64,000 bases of DNA from Massilibacteroides sp. (GCA_028708075.1 JAQVZS010000001.1:1-64000); one strand, 5' to 3'; positions 44,069 through 53,410 are shown, counted from the stretch's first letter. A program made the numbers and translations. Notes: generated by a model not told the origin, from the sequence alone.

Positions 44069-46192
44069 TTATACTTTCATGCTGAGCTGGATTCGTTTGC
44101 GGTCCAGATCTACGCTTAATACTTTTACCGAGACATGCTGATGGATGGACACAATTTCCGTAGGATCGCTGACGAATCGGTCTGCCAATTCGGAAATGTG
44201 TACCAGCCCGTTTTCCTTGATCCCGATATCTACAAAACAGCCAAAGTTGGTGATGTTGGTGACAATGCCGGGTAGGACTTGTCCCTCATGCAGGTCTTCA
44301 ATCGTTTTGATAGTCGGATCGAAAGAAAAGACTTTGATGCCCTGACGCGGATCTCGTCCGGGTTTGTCAAGTTCTTCCATAATGTCTTCTAATGTAGGCA
44401 TTCCCACGTATTCGGAGGTGTACTTTTGCAGATTCAGCTTTTTCTTCAGCTCTTTGTTTTTGATCAGTTCTTCCACCGAGCAATTTAAGTCAGTCGCCAT
44501 TTGCTCAACGATAGAGTAGCTTTCGGGGTGTACGGCAGAATTATCTAACGGATTCGATCCCCCTGTGATACGAAGGAAGCCGGCACACTGTTCAAATGCT
44601 TTTTCTCCCATACGGGGTACTTTCACTAATTCCCGGCGATTCCGAAAAGCGCCGTGTTCCGTACGATAGTCTACAATATTTTTAGCGAGGGAAGGTCCAA
44701 GTCCGGAGATATATGTAAGTAAATGTTTACTTGCCGTGTTGACATTGACTCCAACGGCGTTAACACAACTTTCGACCGTTTGATCCAAGCTTTTCTTTAA
44801 TGCATTTTGGTCTACATCGTGTTGGTATTGACCGACGCCAATACTTTTCGGATCGATCTTGACTAATTCTGCAAGCGGATCCATCAATCTGCGCCCGATA
44901 CTTACTGCGCCGCGTACCGTAACATCATAATTGGAGAATTCTTCACGGGCAATCGTAGATGCCGAATAAATCGAAGCTCCATTTTCACTGACAACAAAGA
45001 CCTGTATTTTACGGTCGTAACGAATATCCGTTATGAATTTTTCTGTCTCCCGGCTGGCCGTCCCATTTCCGATGGCGATCGCTTCGATCGCGTACGTCTC
45101 GACTAAATGGGCGATTTTCGACGCGGCTTTGCTTCGTTCGTTCTGCGGCGGATTGGGATAGATAGTTTCGTTGTGCAAGAGCGCTCCCTGTGCATCCAGG
45201 CAAACCAACTTACAACCTGTCCGGTAGCCGGGGTCGATACCCAAAACGCGTTTTTGTCCGAGCGGAGGAGCTAATAAAAGTTGGCGTAGATTTTCCGCAA
45301 ACACACGGATAGCTTCTTTATCCGCTTTAAGTTTACTTGAATTGGAAAATTCCGTTTCAATAGTAGGTTTGAGCAACCGTTTGAAAGAATCTTCTATAGC
45401 TATTTCGACCTGCGTGGAAGCTTCACTTTTTCCTTTTACAAATCGACGTTTTAAAATGTCTATACTTTGTTCTACGTCCGGCGAAATAGTTACACGAAGA
45501 ATTCCTTCCGATTCTCCACGGCGTAGGGCAAGCAGACGGTGCGATGTTGTGCGTTTCAAGGGTTCTGAAAAATCGAAATAGTCTTGATATTTTGCACCTT
45601 CCTCTTCTTTCCCTTTAATTACTTTGGCGGAGATGATAGCGGTGCGTTCAAAGCAATTGCGGATACTGTTACGCGCGTTTTCGTTTTCATTGATCCATTC
45701 GGCAATAATATCGCGCGCACCTTGAAGCGCCTCTTTTTCGTCATTAACTTCTTCATTAAAAAAAGGCAGAACACGGACAGATAATTCTCTTTCGTTCTGT
45801 TTAAAAATAATTTCAGCCAATGGTTCCAGTCCTTTTTTTCGGGCAATTTCAGCTTTGGTTTGTCGTTTGGGTTTGAATGGAAGGTAAAGATCTTCCAGCT
45901 CGGTCGCATCCCAGGACGTATCGATACGTTTCTTTAATTCAGGAGTTAGTTTTTCTTGTTCTTTAATCGAAGAGAGGATCGTATTTTTCCGCTTTTCAAT
46001 TTCTGTCAATTTCTCCAGTTGATCTTTGATTCGGCCGATTTGTATTTCATCCAGTCTGCCGGTTACTTCTTTACGGTAACGGCTAATGAAGGGTATGGTT
46101 GCTCCTTCCTGAAGTAATTCGATTGTTTTGGCAACTTGTTTCTCTGGAATCGTTAATTCATAGGAAATTAATGTGTGAAAAAGAACATTCAT
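44069..46192 (-). CDS. tex: Tex family S1 RNA-binding protein
   Basis: A 707-residue transcription accessory protein. Domains in order: N-terminal helical region (1-190, PEKQVAKTIELLQEGATIPF), YqgF-like RNase H fold (about 320-420, RVLGIDPGYRTGCKLVCLDA), helix-hairpin-helix pair (about 490-560, NTASKHLLTYISGLGPSLAK), and a C-terminal S1 domain (about 635-707, GQVLPGIVTNITNFGCFVDI). Tex binds nucleic acid and affects transcription elongation. The start lies 17 nt after the helicase stop, so both are probably on one transcript. Confidence 0.95.
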   Translation of the reverse strand: MNVLFHTLISYELTIPEKQVAKTIELLQEGATIPFISRYRKEVTGRLDEIQIGRIKDQLEKLTEIEKRKNTILSSIKEQEKLTPELKKRIDTSWDATELEDLYLPFKPKRQTKAEIARKKGLEPLAEIIFKQNERELSVRVLPFFNEEVNDEKEALQGARDIIAEWINENENARNSIRNCFERTAIISAKVIKGKEEEGAKYQDYFDFSEPLKRTTSHRLLALRRGESEGILRVTISPDVEQSIDILKRRFVKGKSEASTQVEIAIEDSFKRLLKPTIETEFSNSSKLKADKEAIRVFAENLRQLLLAPPLGQKRVLGIDPGYRTGCKLVCLDAQGALLHNETIYPNPPQNERSKAASKIAHLVETYAIEAIAIGNGTASRETEKFITDIRYDRKIQVFVVSENGASIYSASTIAREEFSNYDVTVRGAVSIGRRLMDPLAELVKIDPKSIGVGQYQHDVDQNALKKSLDQTVESCVNAVGVNVNTASKHLLTYISGLGPSLAKNIVDYRTEHGAFRNRRELVKVPRMGEKAFEQCAGFLRITGGSNPLDNSAVHPESYSIVEQMATDLNCSVEELIKNKELKKKLNLQKYTSEYVGMPTLEDIMEELDKPGRDPRQGIKVFSFDPTIKTIEDLHEGQVLPGIVTNITNFGCFVDIGIKENGLVHISELADRFVSDPTEIVSIHQHVSVKVLSVDLDRKRIQLSMKV

Positions 46193-46209
46193 ATCGGATG
46201 ATTAAAGAA

Positions 46210-47448
46210 TTATTTTTGTTGGCTTTTCCCCTGTGGACGTGTGTTGCGTTTCCCTTTGGGCCTTCCTCTGCCTTTCGAATTTTTGTGTTTTTCCGGTTCA
46301 TAAAGCGGTGCTTCACCAATGATTGGATCGACGGGAATCTTGTATACCGTTTTTTTTAGGAAATCTTCTATTTTTTTGAAGGCGTATTGTTCTTCAATAG
46401 AAACAAATGTAATTGCTAATCCTTCGCCACCTGTACCGCGTGCCGTGCGTCCGATGCGGTGAACGTAATCTTCGGGATCGTGCGGAATATCAAAATTAAC
46501 GACTAATTTAATGTCATTGATATCTATTCCACGTGATACGACATCCGTAGCAACTAAGATGTCGATACGTCCGTTTTTGAATTCTTTCATGACTTCCTCG
46601 CGCTGACTTTGTTCCAAATCGGAATGCATTGCTGCCACATTGAATTTAAGTCTTTTCAGAGTTGCCGCGAGATCTTTCACTTTTAGTTTGGATGATGAAA
46701 AAATAATGACGCGCTGCGGTCTGCTTTGCATAAACAGATTTTGCAGGATGGCTATTTTTTGCGTTTCGTAACAGATATAGGCGGTTTGCATAATTGATTC
46801 AGGTGGTCGGGAAATAGCGATTTTGACTTCTTCAGGATCTTTAAGGATGCTTTGGGCCAACGTTCGTATTTTAGGTGGCATTGTTGCGGAGAACATAATC
46901 GTCTGACAGTTGGCTGGCAGTTCTTTGTAAATCGACATGATATCATCGTAAAAGCCCATGTCCAGCATACGATCCGCTTCATCCAAAATAAAAAACGATA
47001 CTTGCGAAAAATCTATATAGCCTAATTTCATATGAGAAATTAATCGTCCTGGCGTCGCAATTACAATGTCGGCTCCTCTTTCTATACCTCTTCTCTGCTG
47101 TTCCCAGGCAATCCCGTCAGTTCCGCCGTAAATAGCTACGGCCGAGACCGGAATGAAATAGGTAAAACCCTCTATTTGCTGATCGATTTGTTGGGCTAAT
47201 TCGCGGGTAGGTGCCATGATGATTGCGTTAATTGCGTTTTCCGCATGTTTACCCTTACTTAGTTCGTTTATGACCGGTAATACGTATGCCGCTGTTTTTC
47301 CTGTCCCGGTTTGTGCGCAGGCGATTATATCTTTTCCTTTCAAAATAACGGGGATTGTGAGTTCCTGAACTAGTGTTGTTTCCTGAAAGTTCATGGCGTC
47401 CAATCCGTCCAAAACGGCATCTTCAAGCTTTAATTCGTCAAACCTCAT
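46210..47448 (-). CDS. DEAD-box RNA helicase (RhlE-like)
   Basis: A 412-residue ATP-dependent RNA helicase. Motifs in order: Q motif (FQETTLVQELTIPVILKG), Walker A AQTGTGKTAAYVLPVI, PTRELAQQ, VIATPGRLISH, DEADRMLDMGF, SATMPP, then the second RecA domain (FSSSKLKVKDLAATLKRL, VATDVVSRGIDIND, HRIGRTARGTGGEG). A short basic tail (GRGRPKGKRN) may bind RNA. I start at 47448 (MRFDELKLED), 27 codons inside the longest frame, because the extra part has no helicase similarity. A promoter-like TATCTTTA (about 47469-47476, minus) lies just upstream. Confidence 0.93.
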   Translation of the reverse strand: MRFDELKLEDAVLDGLDAMNFQETTLVQELTIPVILKGKDIIACAQTGTGKTAAYVLPVINELSKGKHAENAINAIIMAPTRELAQQIDQQIEGFTYFIPVSAVAIYGGTDGIAWEQQRRGIERGADIVIATPGRLISHMKLGYIDFSQVSFFILDEADRMLDMGFYDDIMSIYKELPANCQTIMFSATMPPKIRTLAQSILKDPEEVKIAISRPPESIMQTAYICYETQKIAILQNLFMQSRPQRVIIFSSSKLKVKDLAATLKRLKFNVAAMHSDLEQSQREEVMKEFKNGRIDILVATDVVSRGIDINDIKLVVNFDIPHDPEDYVHRIGRTARGTGGEGLAITFVSIEEQYAFKKIEDFLKKTVYKIPVDPIIGEAPLYEPEKHKNSKGRGRPKGKRNTRPQGKSQQK

Positions 47449-47485
47449 GTGTTCTACATATAATATAGCGTAAAGATAGATATAA

Positions 47486-48307
47486 TTAGCGTCTTTTATA
47501 ATAGCGTTTGTAGATATTATTGTAAACACCGTTTTTCTTGATTCGTCGGATCCAACTGTTCAGGCTGTCTCGCAAGACAAGCGCATCATTTCGCACAGCC
47601 CATGCTTGAAGTTGTGTGAAACTGATGTCTGTATCAATATCTAAATCGGGATACAAACAATGGTAGGTTTCCGCTACTTGCTGATCGCATACAGCATAGT
47701 CTATTTCTCCTTTAGTAACGCGGATAATCAACTGTTCTTCCGAATATATTTTTTCTTCAACAACATAGATAGAATCACCTATTTCATCCTCCAGATTGTG
47801 TATACGGACAAGTGCCGGCGAACCCTCAGGAATATAAACCCGTTTTTTTGCTAAGTCCAATTGACTTCTGATAAGAGGGACACTGTCATTACCCTTTGAC
47901 CGTTGTACCAAGACTTGCTTATTCAGGACAATGGGATCAGTAAAAAGAAAATCTTCTTTCCGGTCGGAAGTAATTGGTATGTTTTGGGCGATGACATCGT
48001 ATTTTCCCTCGGATAAAAGTCTGAAATTTTCAGACAAACGTGTACCCAAACTGATTTGGACTTCTAATCCGGAAATATCTGAAATCGCCTGGCATAGTTC
48101 GTATTGAAATCCCTCTATCGTATCTCTTGTTATGTAATAACCCGTCTGATTATACCCTGTGACGATACGTAGAATTCCCTCTTCAACAATTTCAGGGTAG
48201 TCTCTTTTATTTGTCCCTTCTTTAATAAAATACCAGATTCCACTCATTACCATAAGAACAGCAAAAAGTAAAATCAGGTAAACCGACAGTAGTTTTCTTG
48301 TTCTCAT
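47486..48307 (-). CDS. membrane-anchored periplasmic solute-binding protein (SBP_bac_3)
   Basis: A 273-residue protein with one N-terminal membrane helix (about 7-27, YLILLFAVLMVMSGIWYFI). The rest is an amino-acid-type solute-binding fold: LRIVTGYNQTGYYITRDTIE, ELCQAISDISGLEVQIS, YDVIAQNIPITSDRKEDFLF, KGEIDYAVCDQQVAETYHCL. There is no ABC permease or ATPase nearby, so it is not a usual uptake system; such lone domains in Bacteroidota resemble the N-terminal half of MltF-like lytic enzymes, but no transglycosylase domain is present. It follows the porin gene by 11 nt. Confidence 0.8.
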   Translation of the reverse strand: MRTRKLLSVYLILLFAVLMVMSGIWYFIKEGTNKRDYPEIVEEGILRIVTGYNQTGYYITRDTIEGFQYELCQAISDISGLEVQISLGTRLSENFRLLSEGKYDVIAQNIPITSDRKEDFLFTDPIVLNKQVLVQRSKGNDSVPLIRSQLDLAKKRVYIPEGSPALVRIHNLEDEIGDSIYVVEEKIYSEEQLIIRVTKGEIDYAVCDQQVAETYHCLYPDLDIDTDISFTQLQAWAVRNDALVLRDSLNSWIRRIKKNGVYNNIYKRYYKRR

Positions 48308-48318
48308 GATTAAGAGAG

Positions 48319-50406
48319 TTAATTATTGAAATTAACGGAAATACCAAACTTTAAATGCATAGGATTGAGTGGATAATTCGCCAGAGAGAAATAATTCGGA
48401 TCTGTAAACAACGTACTAATATTATACATCATCACAAAAAATCGGGTCTGTTTAAGATGAAAATTCACATAGGCATTTACTAACGGATAATTACCGACTT
48501 TCATTTCCTGTCCTTCTTTTTGTAGTTGGAACTGTTGTGTTGCGGGTTCGTAATATGGTGCGTCATATTCCGTAAAATAATGAGCATCCGCTCCGATTTG
48601 AATGGTTAAAACTTTCGCATATTTTGCTGTTAAATAAATATTTGAATAAGCTGTTATTTGAGGTAAGGGAAGTTCTTTTTTTTCACTGCTGAGCTGATAA
48701 GTTACTTCATTTTCCCAACCCAAAGCTTTGTAATGAAAATCCTGTTTTAATTTGGCAGAAACAATTTGTATATTACTCTCTAATTGGGTCGGAATTCCCT
48801 CCGAATTAAAAAGAATATAATTATCTATACTTTCCACTCCGGCAGAGAAAGTCGTTTTAGTCGCTTCAATTTTTGCTTCGCCTCCCATATAGGCTTGTCG
48901 GATGTTTTTAAAATTGTTATTCCACCAGAAATAACGCGAATAAAAATGTCTTTGAAAAAAAGCCGGTGTGATATTTTTTAAATAACCATTTGCTTTCAAC
49001 GATAATTTTTCACCAAAAAGGTCGAAGTGCGTTTCTAGTTCGCCGTCTAAACGGAATTCGCCTAAATCATCACCAACAATACACAATTCGCCGCGCGCGT
49101 TATATGTCAGGATACTTCCTTGTCTTTTATATAATTCGCCACCAATATAAGTAGACGCTTCACTAAAATCCTGAGTCAAGGGAAACTGAATGGATGGAGG
49201 TATCGGATACAATATCGAGTTATTCAAGTCGATTGGATTCTCTTTTAGGATTTCCGGTTGATCTTGTATCCTGAATTTTCTTTGTTCAAACCGGATAAAA
49301 GCTGTCAGTCCCAGCTTAACCCAATCTTGAAACCCTTCGCGAAGTGAAAGCGCAAAGGTGTTTTTGTAAGTCCAGGAAGACATTTTGTCGTTTAGTTCCG
49401 GGTCGAAATTATAAATTCCTGAATAACAAGTATCGATGACCGACGTATTACTGGAATAAAAACGCCGTCTGTGATCGCTGTATTCGAATGTATGGATGAT
49501 ACTTGAAACAGGGACAAATATTTCTTTCGTGTTGCCTTCTTCATCCACAGGGTTAATTGTCCGGATAAATCCCAGATTATAGCGATGCGTTAGAAAATAT
49601 TGCTTGTTTCTTACTCGGTTCCAGATTGAAGTATAGCGTGTAGGTATTGATTTCGAATCGATATCTCTACCATTTTGTTGTTTTGTGTCCGGGTCTGTAA
49701 TGTAGGCTATGTCCGGAATTCCACCATTTTCGTTTATAACAAAATGATTATTACTTAAATAGGCATTTAGTTCGTAACGATCGCTTCGATAACTTCCAAA
49801 AAGCCGATAACTTACCAGCTTTGTTCCGTTAGAATTATAAAAACCGCGTCCGTAAATATAATCGAAATCGGTGCCGACATTAATCCTTTTTCCAAAATTG
49901 CTAGTTAACACCCCCTTTAGCCGTTCTTCTTTATTTACACTTGCTCCGGCAAAGGTATAGGTCACGTTGGAATAAGGCGTTTTTACATCGTAATAAAGCG
50001 CATTTTGTGGTGTGATAGTATAATAAGTATACGGATCTGCAAAAATGAAATCATTCGCTTCACCTCTTTCCTGAAAGATGCGGCTCTGCGCAGGAGATCC
50101 AATATTTCCCAAATACGCCACGGAAAGTCCGTGCCCGTCTATTAACGTGCTGTTGGCATAATTCAACTTATTTGTGTCTAATGGAGCAATATAGGAATCA
50201 CCCAAATCACGCGTTAACGAATAAGCGATAATTCGTTTATTCTTTAACGCCGTACTGTCTGTAAAAAGCAAACTGTCCGGCAGTACGTTTTTTGCTGAGG
50301 AAAGGTTCGATAGCGAAAAACTACTCCTTTGTCCCCCGGTACGTTGCCCGTACGTTGCTTTAGTTGATAGTATAATGAGAATGAATATGTATATACAATA
50401 CTTCAT
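48319..50406 (-). CDS. putative porin (Porin_10 family)
   Basis: About 695 residues with a Sec signal (IFILIILSTKATYGQ) and many amphipathic strands with aromatic belts (DFDYIYGRGFYNSNGTKLVS, YFLTHRYNLGFIRTINPVDE), ending MHLKFGISVNFNN, an outer-membrane barrel ending. It matches the putative porin family of Bacteroidota; substrate unknown. I prefer the ATG at 50406 (MKYCIYIF) to the one at 50415, because the upstream ATG lies inside a promoter-like box. It lies 72 nt after korC and 11 nt before the solute-binding protein gene. Confidence 0.85.
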   Translation of the reverse strand: MKYCIYIFILIILSTKATYGQRTGGQRSSFSLSNLSSAKNVLPDSLLFTDSTALKNKRIIAYSLTRDLGDSYIAPLDTNKLNYANSTLIDGHGLSVAYLGNIGSPAQSRIFQERGEANDFIFADPYTYYTITPQNALYYDVKTPYSNVTYTFAGASVNKEERLKGVLTSNFGKRINVGTDFDYIYGRGFYNSNGTKLVSYRLFGSYRSDRYELNAYLSNNHFVINENGGIPDIAYITDPDTKQQNGRDIDSKSIPTRYTSIWNRVRNKQYFLTHRYNLGFIRTINPVDEEGNTKEIFVPVSSIIHTFEYSDHRRRFYSSNTSVIDTCYSGIYNFDPELNDKMSSWTYKNTFALSLREGFQDWVKLGLTAFIRFEQRKFRIQDQPEILKENPIDLNNSILYPIPPSIQFPLTQDFSEASTYIGGELYKRQGSILTYNARGELCIVGDDLGEFRLDGELETHFDLFGEKLSLKANGYLKNITPAFFQRHFYSRYFWWNNNFKNIRQAYMGGEAKIEATKTTFSAGVESIDNYILFNSEGIPTQLESNIQIVSAKLKQDFHYKALGWENEVTYQLSSEKKELPLPQITAYSNIYLTAKYAKVLTIQIGADAHYFTEYDAPYYEPATQQFQLQKEGQEMKVGNYPLVNAYVNFHLKQTRFFVMMYNISTLFTDPNYFSLANYPLNPMHLKFGISVNFNN

Positions 50407-50412
50407 GGGGTG

Positions 50413-50420
50413 CAAAGATA
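50413..50420 (-). promoter_or_regulatory. -7 box directly before the porin ATG
   Basis: TATCTTTG on the minus strand is followed by CACCCC and then ATG at 50406. With the usual 5-8 nt spacing the transcript would begin at or near the start codon itself, giving a leaderless mRNA. The -33 region is weak. Confidence 0.4.
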
Positions 50421-50453
50421 AAAGAAAAGGGCATTTCTACGAAAGAAACACCC
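50420..50453 (-). terminator. terminator of the 2-oxoacid oxidoreductase operon
   Basis: On the minus strand GGGTGTTTCT and AGAAATGCCC pair (two G-T pairs) with a 5-nt loop and are followed by TTTTCTTTT. It lies about 25 nt after the korC stop. Confidence 0.6.
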
Positions 50454-50478
50454 CTCATTATAATCTTTTAGCATGGAC

Positions 50479-51027
50479 TTACATTTTATGAATGATTTCC
50501 ATTCCTTTTTTTATTGCGGCTTCATTCATTGGCAACAATTTATGATGCCGTTCCGGCAATGATTTTTTCAGGCCCAGCATAACGTTCTCTATCTTTACCA
50601 TAGGAGCTACTTTTAGCAGTCCGCCCAGAATAAGCATATTAAACGCCTTTTCATTTTGCATTTCAGCAACTGTATCCATCGCGTCTACCTGGTAAACATC
50701 AATGTCAGTTCTTTTCACTGGTGTGTGTATCCCATATCCATCATAGATAAGAATACCGCCGCTTTTAACTTTACTTTCGAATTTATCCAGCGAAGGTTGA
50801 TTCAGGATGATCGCAATATCGTATTCGTTTAAAATAGGAGAACTAATAGGGTCATCACTTAAAATGACTGTTACATTGGCTGTTCCCCCTCTTTGTTCCG
50901 GCCCGTACGAAGGCATCCAACTAACCTCTTTACCTTCCATCAGTCCTGAATAAGCTAATATTTTCCCCATGGAGAGAACACCCTGTCCTCCGAATCCGGC
51001 AATGATAATTTCTTTTTTCATCCTCAA
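50479..51027 (-). CDS. korC: 2-oxoacid:ferredoxin oxidoreductase, gamma subunit
   Basis: A 182-residue subunit of a CoA-dependent oxidoreductase that oxidises 2-oxoglutarate or a branched-chain 2-oxoacid and reduces ferredoxin. Conserved parts: EIIIAGFGGQGVLSMGKILA, WMPSYGPEQRGGTANVTVIL and AIILNQPSLDKFESKVK. The start overlaps the beta-subunit stop by 4 bp. The enzyme complex supplies succinyl-CoA or acyl-CoA in anaerobes. Which 2-oxoacid is used cannot be decided from sequence; public names for this family vary between Kor and Vor. Confidence 0.9.
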   Translation of the reverse strand: MRMKKEIIIAGFGGQGVLSMGKILAYSGLMEGKEVSWMPSYGPEQRGGTANVTVILSDDPISSPILNEYDIAIILNQPSLDKFESKVKSGGILIYDGYGIHTPVKRTDIDVYQVDAMDTVAEMQNEKAFNMLILGGLLKVAPMVKIENVMLGLKKSLPERHHKLLPMNEAAIKKGMEIIHKM

Positions 51028-51788
51028 TCAATATTTTTTAGATCGCCCAATGGATAGGCTGGGAACATATGTTCTTCCATCCATTCATTTGCTTCGGCTG
51101 GTGTCATTTTCCACCCTGAAGCACAAGTCGACACGAATTCAACGACAGAAGTTCCTTTGCTCATCATGGAATTTTCGAATGCTTTCCGCAGTGCTTTTTT
51201 TGCTTTTCGAACAGCAGCCGGATTTTGCACACTTTGACGGGTCACGTAACACGTCCCCTCTAATTGAACTAATAAATTGGATATTTTCAACGGATAACCA
51301 TTCAGATGGACATCCCGCCCATAAGGAGTAGTCGAAGTCGCCATACCTTCCAACGTGGTTGGTGCCATTTGTCCTCCTGTCATTCCGTAAATTGCATTAT
51401 TAACGAAAACGATCACGATATTTTCTCCTCGGTTAGCTGCGTGAATGGTTTCCGCTGTTCCGATAGCAGCCAAATCACCGTCTCCTTGATACGTAAAGAC
51501 CATTTTCGCGGGATTCAGCCGTTTAATCGCCGTAGCAATCGCTGGCGCACGTCCATGAGCCGCTTCCTGCCAGTCAATATCCAAATAATTATACGCGAAA
51601 ACAGCGCATCCTACCGGAGAAACACCAATTGTTTTCTCGTTCATACCCATGTCTTCGATTACTTCTGCTATCAGTTTATGAATAACACCATGACTGCAAC
51701 CTGGGCAATAATGCATCGGGTTGTCATTCATTAAATCCGGTTTTTTATAAACCAAATTCTCCGGTTTGATAATATCGCATAGTTCCAT
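51024..51788 (-). CDS. korB: 2-oxoacid:ferredoxin oxidoreductase, beta subunit (thiamine diphosphate-binding)
   Basis: A 254-residue ThDP subunit. It has HYCPGCSHGVIHKLIAEVI near the start and the ThDP/Mg motif GDGDLAAIGTAETIHAANRG with VFVNNAIYGMTGGQMAPTT. The C-terminus carries the cap segment EFVSTCASGWKMTPAEAN. It lies between a small membrane protein gene (10-nt gap) and the gamma subunit (4-bp overlap). Confidence 0.93.
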   Translation of the reverse strand: MELCDIIKPENLVYKKPDLMNDNPMHYCPGCSHGVIHKLIAEVIEDMGMNEKTIGVSPVGCAVFAYNYLDIDWQEAAHGRAPAIATAIKRLNPAKMVFTYQGDGDLAAIGTAETIHAANRGENIVIVFVNNAIYGMTGGQMAPTTLEGMATSTTPYGRDVHLNGYPLKISNLLVQLEGTCYVTRQSVQNPAAVRKAKKALRKAFENSMMSKGTSVVEFVSTCASGWKMTPAEANEWMEEHMFPAYPLGDLKNID

Positions 51789-51798
51789 AATTTCTATT

Positions 51799-51969
51799 TT
51801 ATTTGAAAAATCTGAGAATATATTGTATTACGCGAATCGCTACTGCGATGCCACCTAAAATATAAAAATATAAGCGGTTATTGATAAACAGCAGACATCC
51901 GCCGGCGATAACGGCAAATACCATAAATGCCATGGTTATAATCTCATCAGCTTTACTTCCGCGTCGCAT
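51799..51969 (-). CDS. small two-helix membrane protein inside the kor operon
   Basis: A 56-residue protein from the ATG at 51969 (MRRGSKADEIITMAF). Two membrane helices are clear: IITMAFMVFAVIAGGCLLFI and YFYILGGIAVAIRVIQYIL. Starts at 52026 or 52011 are also open but would overlap korA by 38-53 nt; the 51969 start falls 5 nt after the korA stop. No similarity to an enzyme subunit is visible. It may anchor the complex at the membrane or only be carried with it; function unknown. Confidence 0.6.
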   Translation of the reverse strand: MRRGSKADEIITMAFMVFAVIAGGCLLFINNRLYFYILGGIAVAIRVIQYILRFFK

Positions 51970-51973
51970 ATTC

Positions 51974-53074
51974 TCAATAAATTTTTTGTTTAAATGCTTC
52001 CAATATTTCATCCGGGGTAAATACAATTCCCCCTAAACGTCCAAAATGTTCGACTTTGACTTTCCCGTTTACAGCCAAACGTATATCTTCCACCATTTGT
52101 CCGGCGTTAAGTTCGACCGATAACATTCCCTTGACTTGAGAAGCATATTGTTGGATAATTTTCGTTGGGAAAGGCCATAAAGTGATCGGCCTCAACAACC
52201 CTAATTTAATTCCTTCATTACGGGCGTTTTCAACAACTTTTTGACAAATACGTGCAGACGAACCGAATGCAATAAGCAGATATTCGGCGTCTTTACAACG
52301 AAATTCTTCGTAACGGACTTCGTTTTCGCTTATTTTTCTGTATTTCGCCTGAAAGCGAAGATTGTTTTCTTCCATTTTGGCCGGATCTAATTCTAACGAT
52401 GTAATAACGTTCGGTTTACGTCCGGCAGGTTTTCCCTGTGTAGCCCAAGGAGATTCGGCTATAATTTCCGCGTCCGTTTTTCTCGGATGAAAAGGAGGAA
52501 GAACTACTTTCTCCATCATTTGTCCGATGATTCCGTCGGCCAACATGATTACCGGATTGGAGTATTTAAACGCTAATTCGAAGCCAAGTCCTACAAAGTC
52601 CGCCATCTCCTGAACGGAATAAGGAGCAAGGGTGATTAATCTGTAGTCTCCGTGTCCACCGCCCTTGACCGTTTGGAAATAATCCGCCTGACTTGGCTGT
52701 ATGGTTCCCAATCCGGGACCTCCACGCATTACGTTAACAATAAGACTAGGTAGTTCCGCTCCCGCAAGATAAGAGATCCCTTCTTGTTTCAGGCTGATGC
52801 CGGGACTTGACGAAGAAGTCATGACCCGTTTTCCTGTACCGGCACCTCCATATACCATATTGATTGCCGCCACTTCACTTTCGGCTTGTAGCACGACCAT
52901 TCCTGTCGTTTCCCACGGTTTCTCCAGCATAAGTGTTTCCAATATTTCCGATTGAGGAGTTATGGGGTAACCGAAATAACCGTCTGCGCCGTAACGGATG
53001 GCGGCATGAGCAACGGCTTCATTTCCTTTCATTAATTTAATATCTTTTGCCATACCGGTTTGAGATTGATTCAT
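51974..53074 (-). CDS. korA: 2-oxoacid:ferredoxin oxidoreductase, alpha subunit
   Basis: A 366-residue subunit with the pyrimidine-binding and core domains fused. Segments: LMKGNEAVAHAAIRYGADGY, FGYPITPQSEILETLM, MTSSSSPGISLKQEGISYLA, PGLGTIQPSQADYFQTVKGG, and the C-terminal LLIAFGSSARICQKVVE with VELNAGQMVEDIRLAV. The first ATG at 53074 is 2 nt from the ferredoxin stop; the ATG at 53053 (MAKDIK) is an alternative. Confidence 0.93.
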   Translation of the reverse strand: MNQSQTGMAKDIKLMKGNEAVAHAAIRYGADGYFGYPITPQSEILETLMLEKPWETTGMVVLQAESEVAAINMVYGGAGTGKRVMTSSSSPGISLKQEGISYLAGAELPSLIVNVMRGGPGLGTIQPSQADYFQTVKGGGHGDYRLITLAPYSVQEMADFVGLGFELAFKYSNPVIMLADGIIGQMMEKVVLPPFHPRKTDAEIIAESPWATQGKPAGRKPNVITSLELDPAKMEENNLRFQAKYRKISENEVRYEEFRCKDAEYLLIAFGSSARICQKVVENARNEGIKLGLLRPITLWPFPTKIIQQYASQVKGMLSVELNAGQMVEDIRLAVNGKVKVEHFGRLGGIVFTPDEILEAFKQKIY

Positions 53075-53075
53075 T

Positions 53076-53303
53076 TTACAATTTAACTTTGTAGACAGTT
53101 AAACATCCGTCCGGACAAACTAATCCACAACTCGAACAACCGATGCAATCATCCGGGTTTTTCATGTATGCGTAGTGATATCCTTTGTTATTGACCTCAC
53201 GGGGATGAAGTTCTAATACACCTGTCGGACAGGCGACAACACATAGATCGCATCCCTTGCATCTTTCTTGATCAACTACTACCGCTCCTTTTATTTTAGC
53301 CAT
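53076..53303 (-). CDS. korD: ferredoxin-like subunit with two 4Fe-4S clusters
   Basis: A 75-residue electron carrier with two motifs, CKGCDLCVVACP and CIGCSSCGLVCP, each giving a 4Fe-4S cluster. It is the first gene of the oxidoreductase operon and should take electrons from the ThDP-bound intermediate. The order korD-korA-membrane protein-korB-korC is tight throughout. Confidence 0.92.
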   Translation of the reverse strand: MAKIKGAVVVDQERCKGCDLCVVACPTGVLELHPREVNNKGYHYAYMKNPDDCIGCSSCGLVCPDGCLTVYKVKL

Positions 53304-53336
53304 ATACTACTAATTATGTATTTCCGTGTAGACTTG

Positions 53337-53366
53337 CAAAGTTAAGAACTAATGTGATAAATCCAA
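53337..53366 (-). promoter_or_regulatory. promoter of the kor operon
   Basis: On the minus strand TTG (53364-53366), 19 nt, TAACTTTG (53337-53344). Transcription would start near 53330, about 27 nt before the korD ATG. Confidence 0.65.
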
Positions 53367-53410
53367 CGTGTATCTCCAATTTATCCATTTCAACGAGTTT
53401 CCCCCCTCAC

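Noticed and set aside
47449..47529. 27-codon N-terminal extension of the DEAD-box helicase
   Set aside because: No helicase similarity before MRFDELKLED and a promoter-like box lies within the extension.
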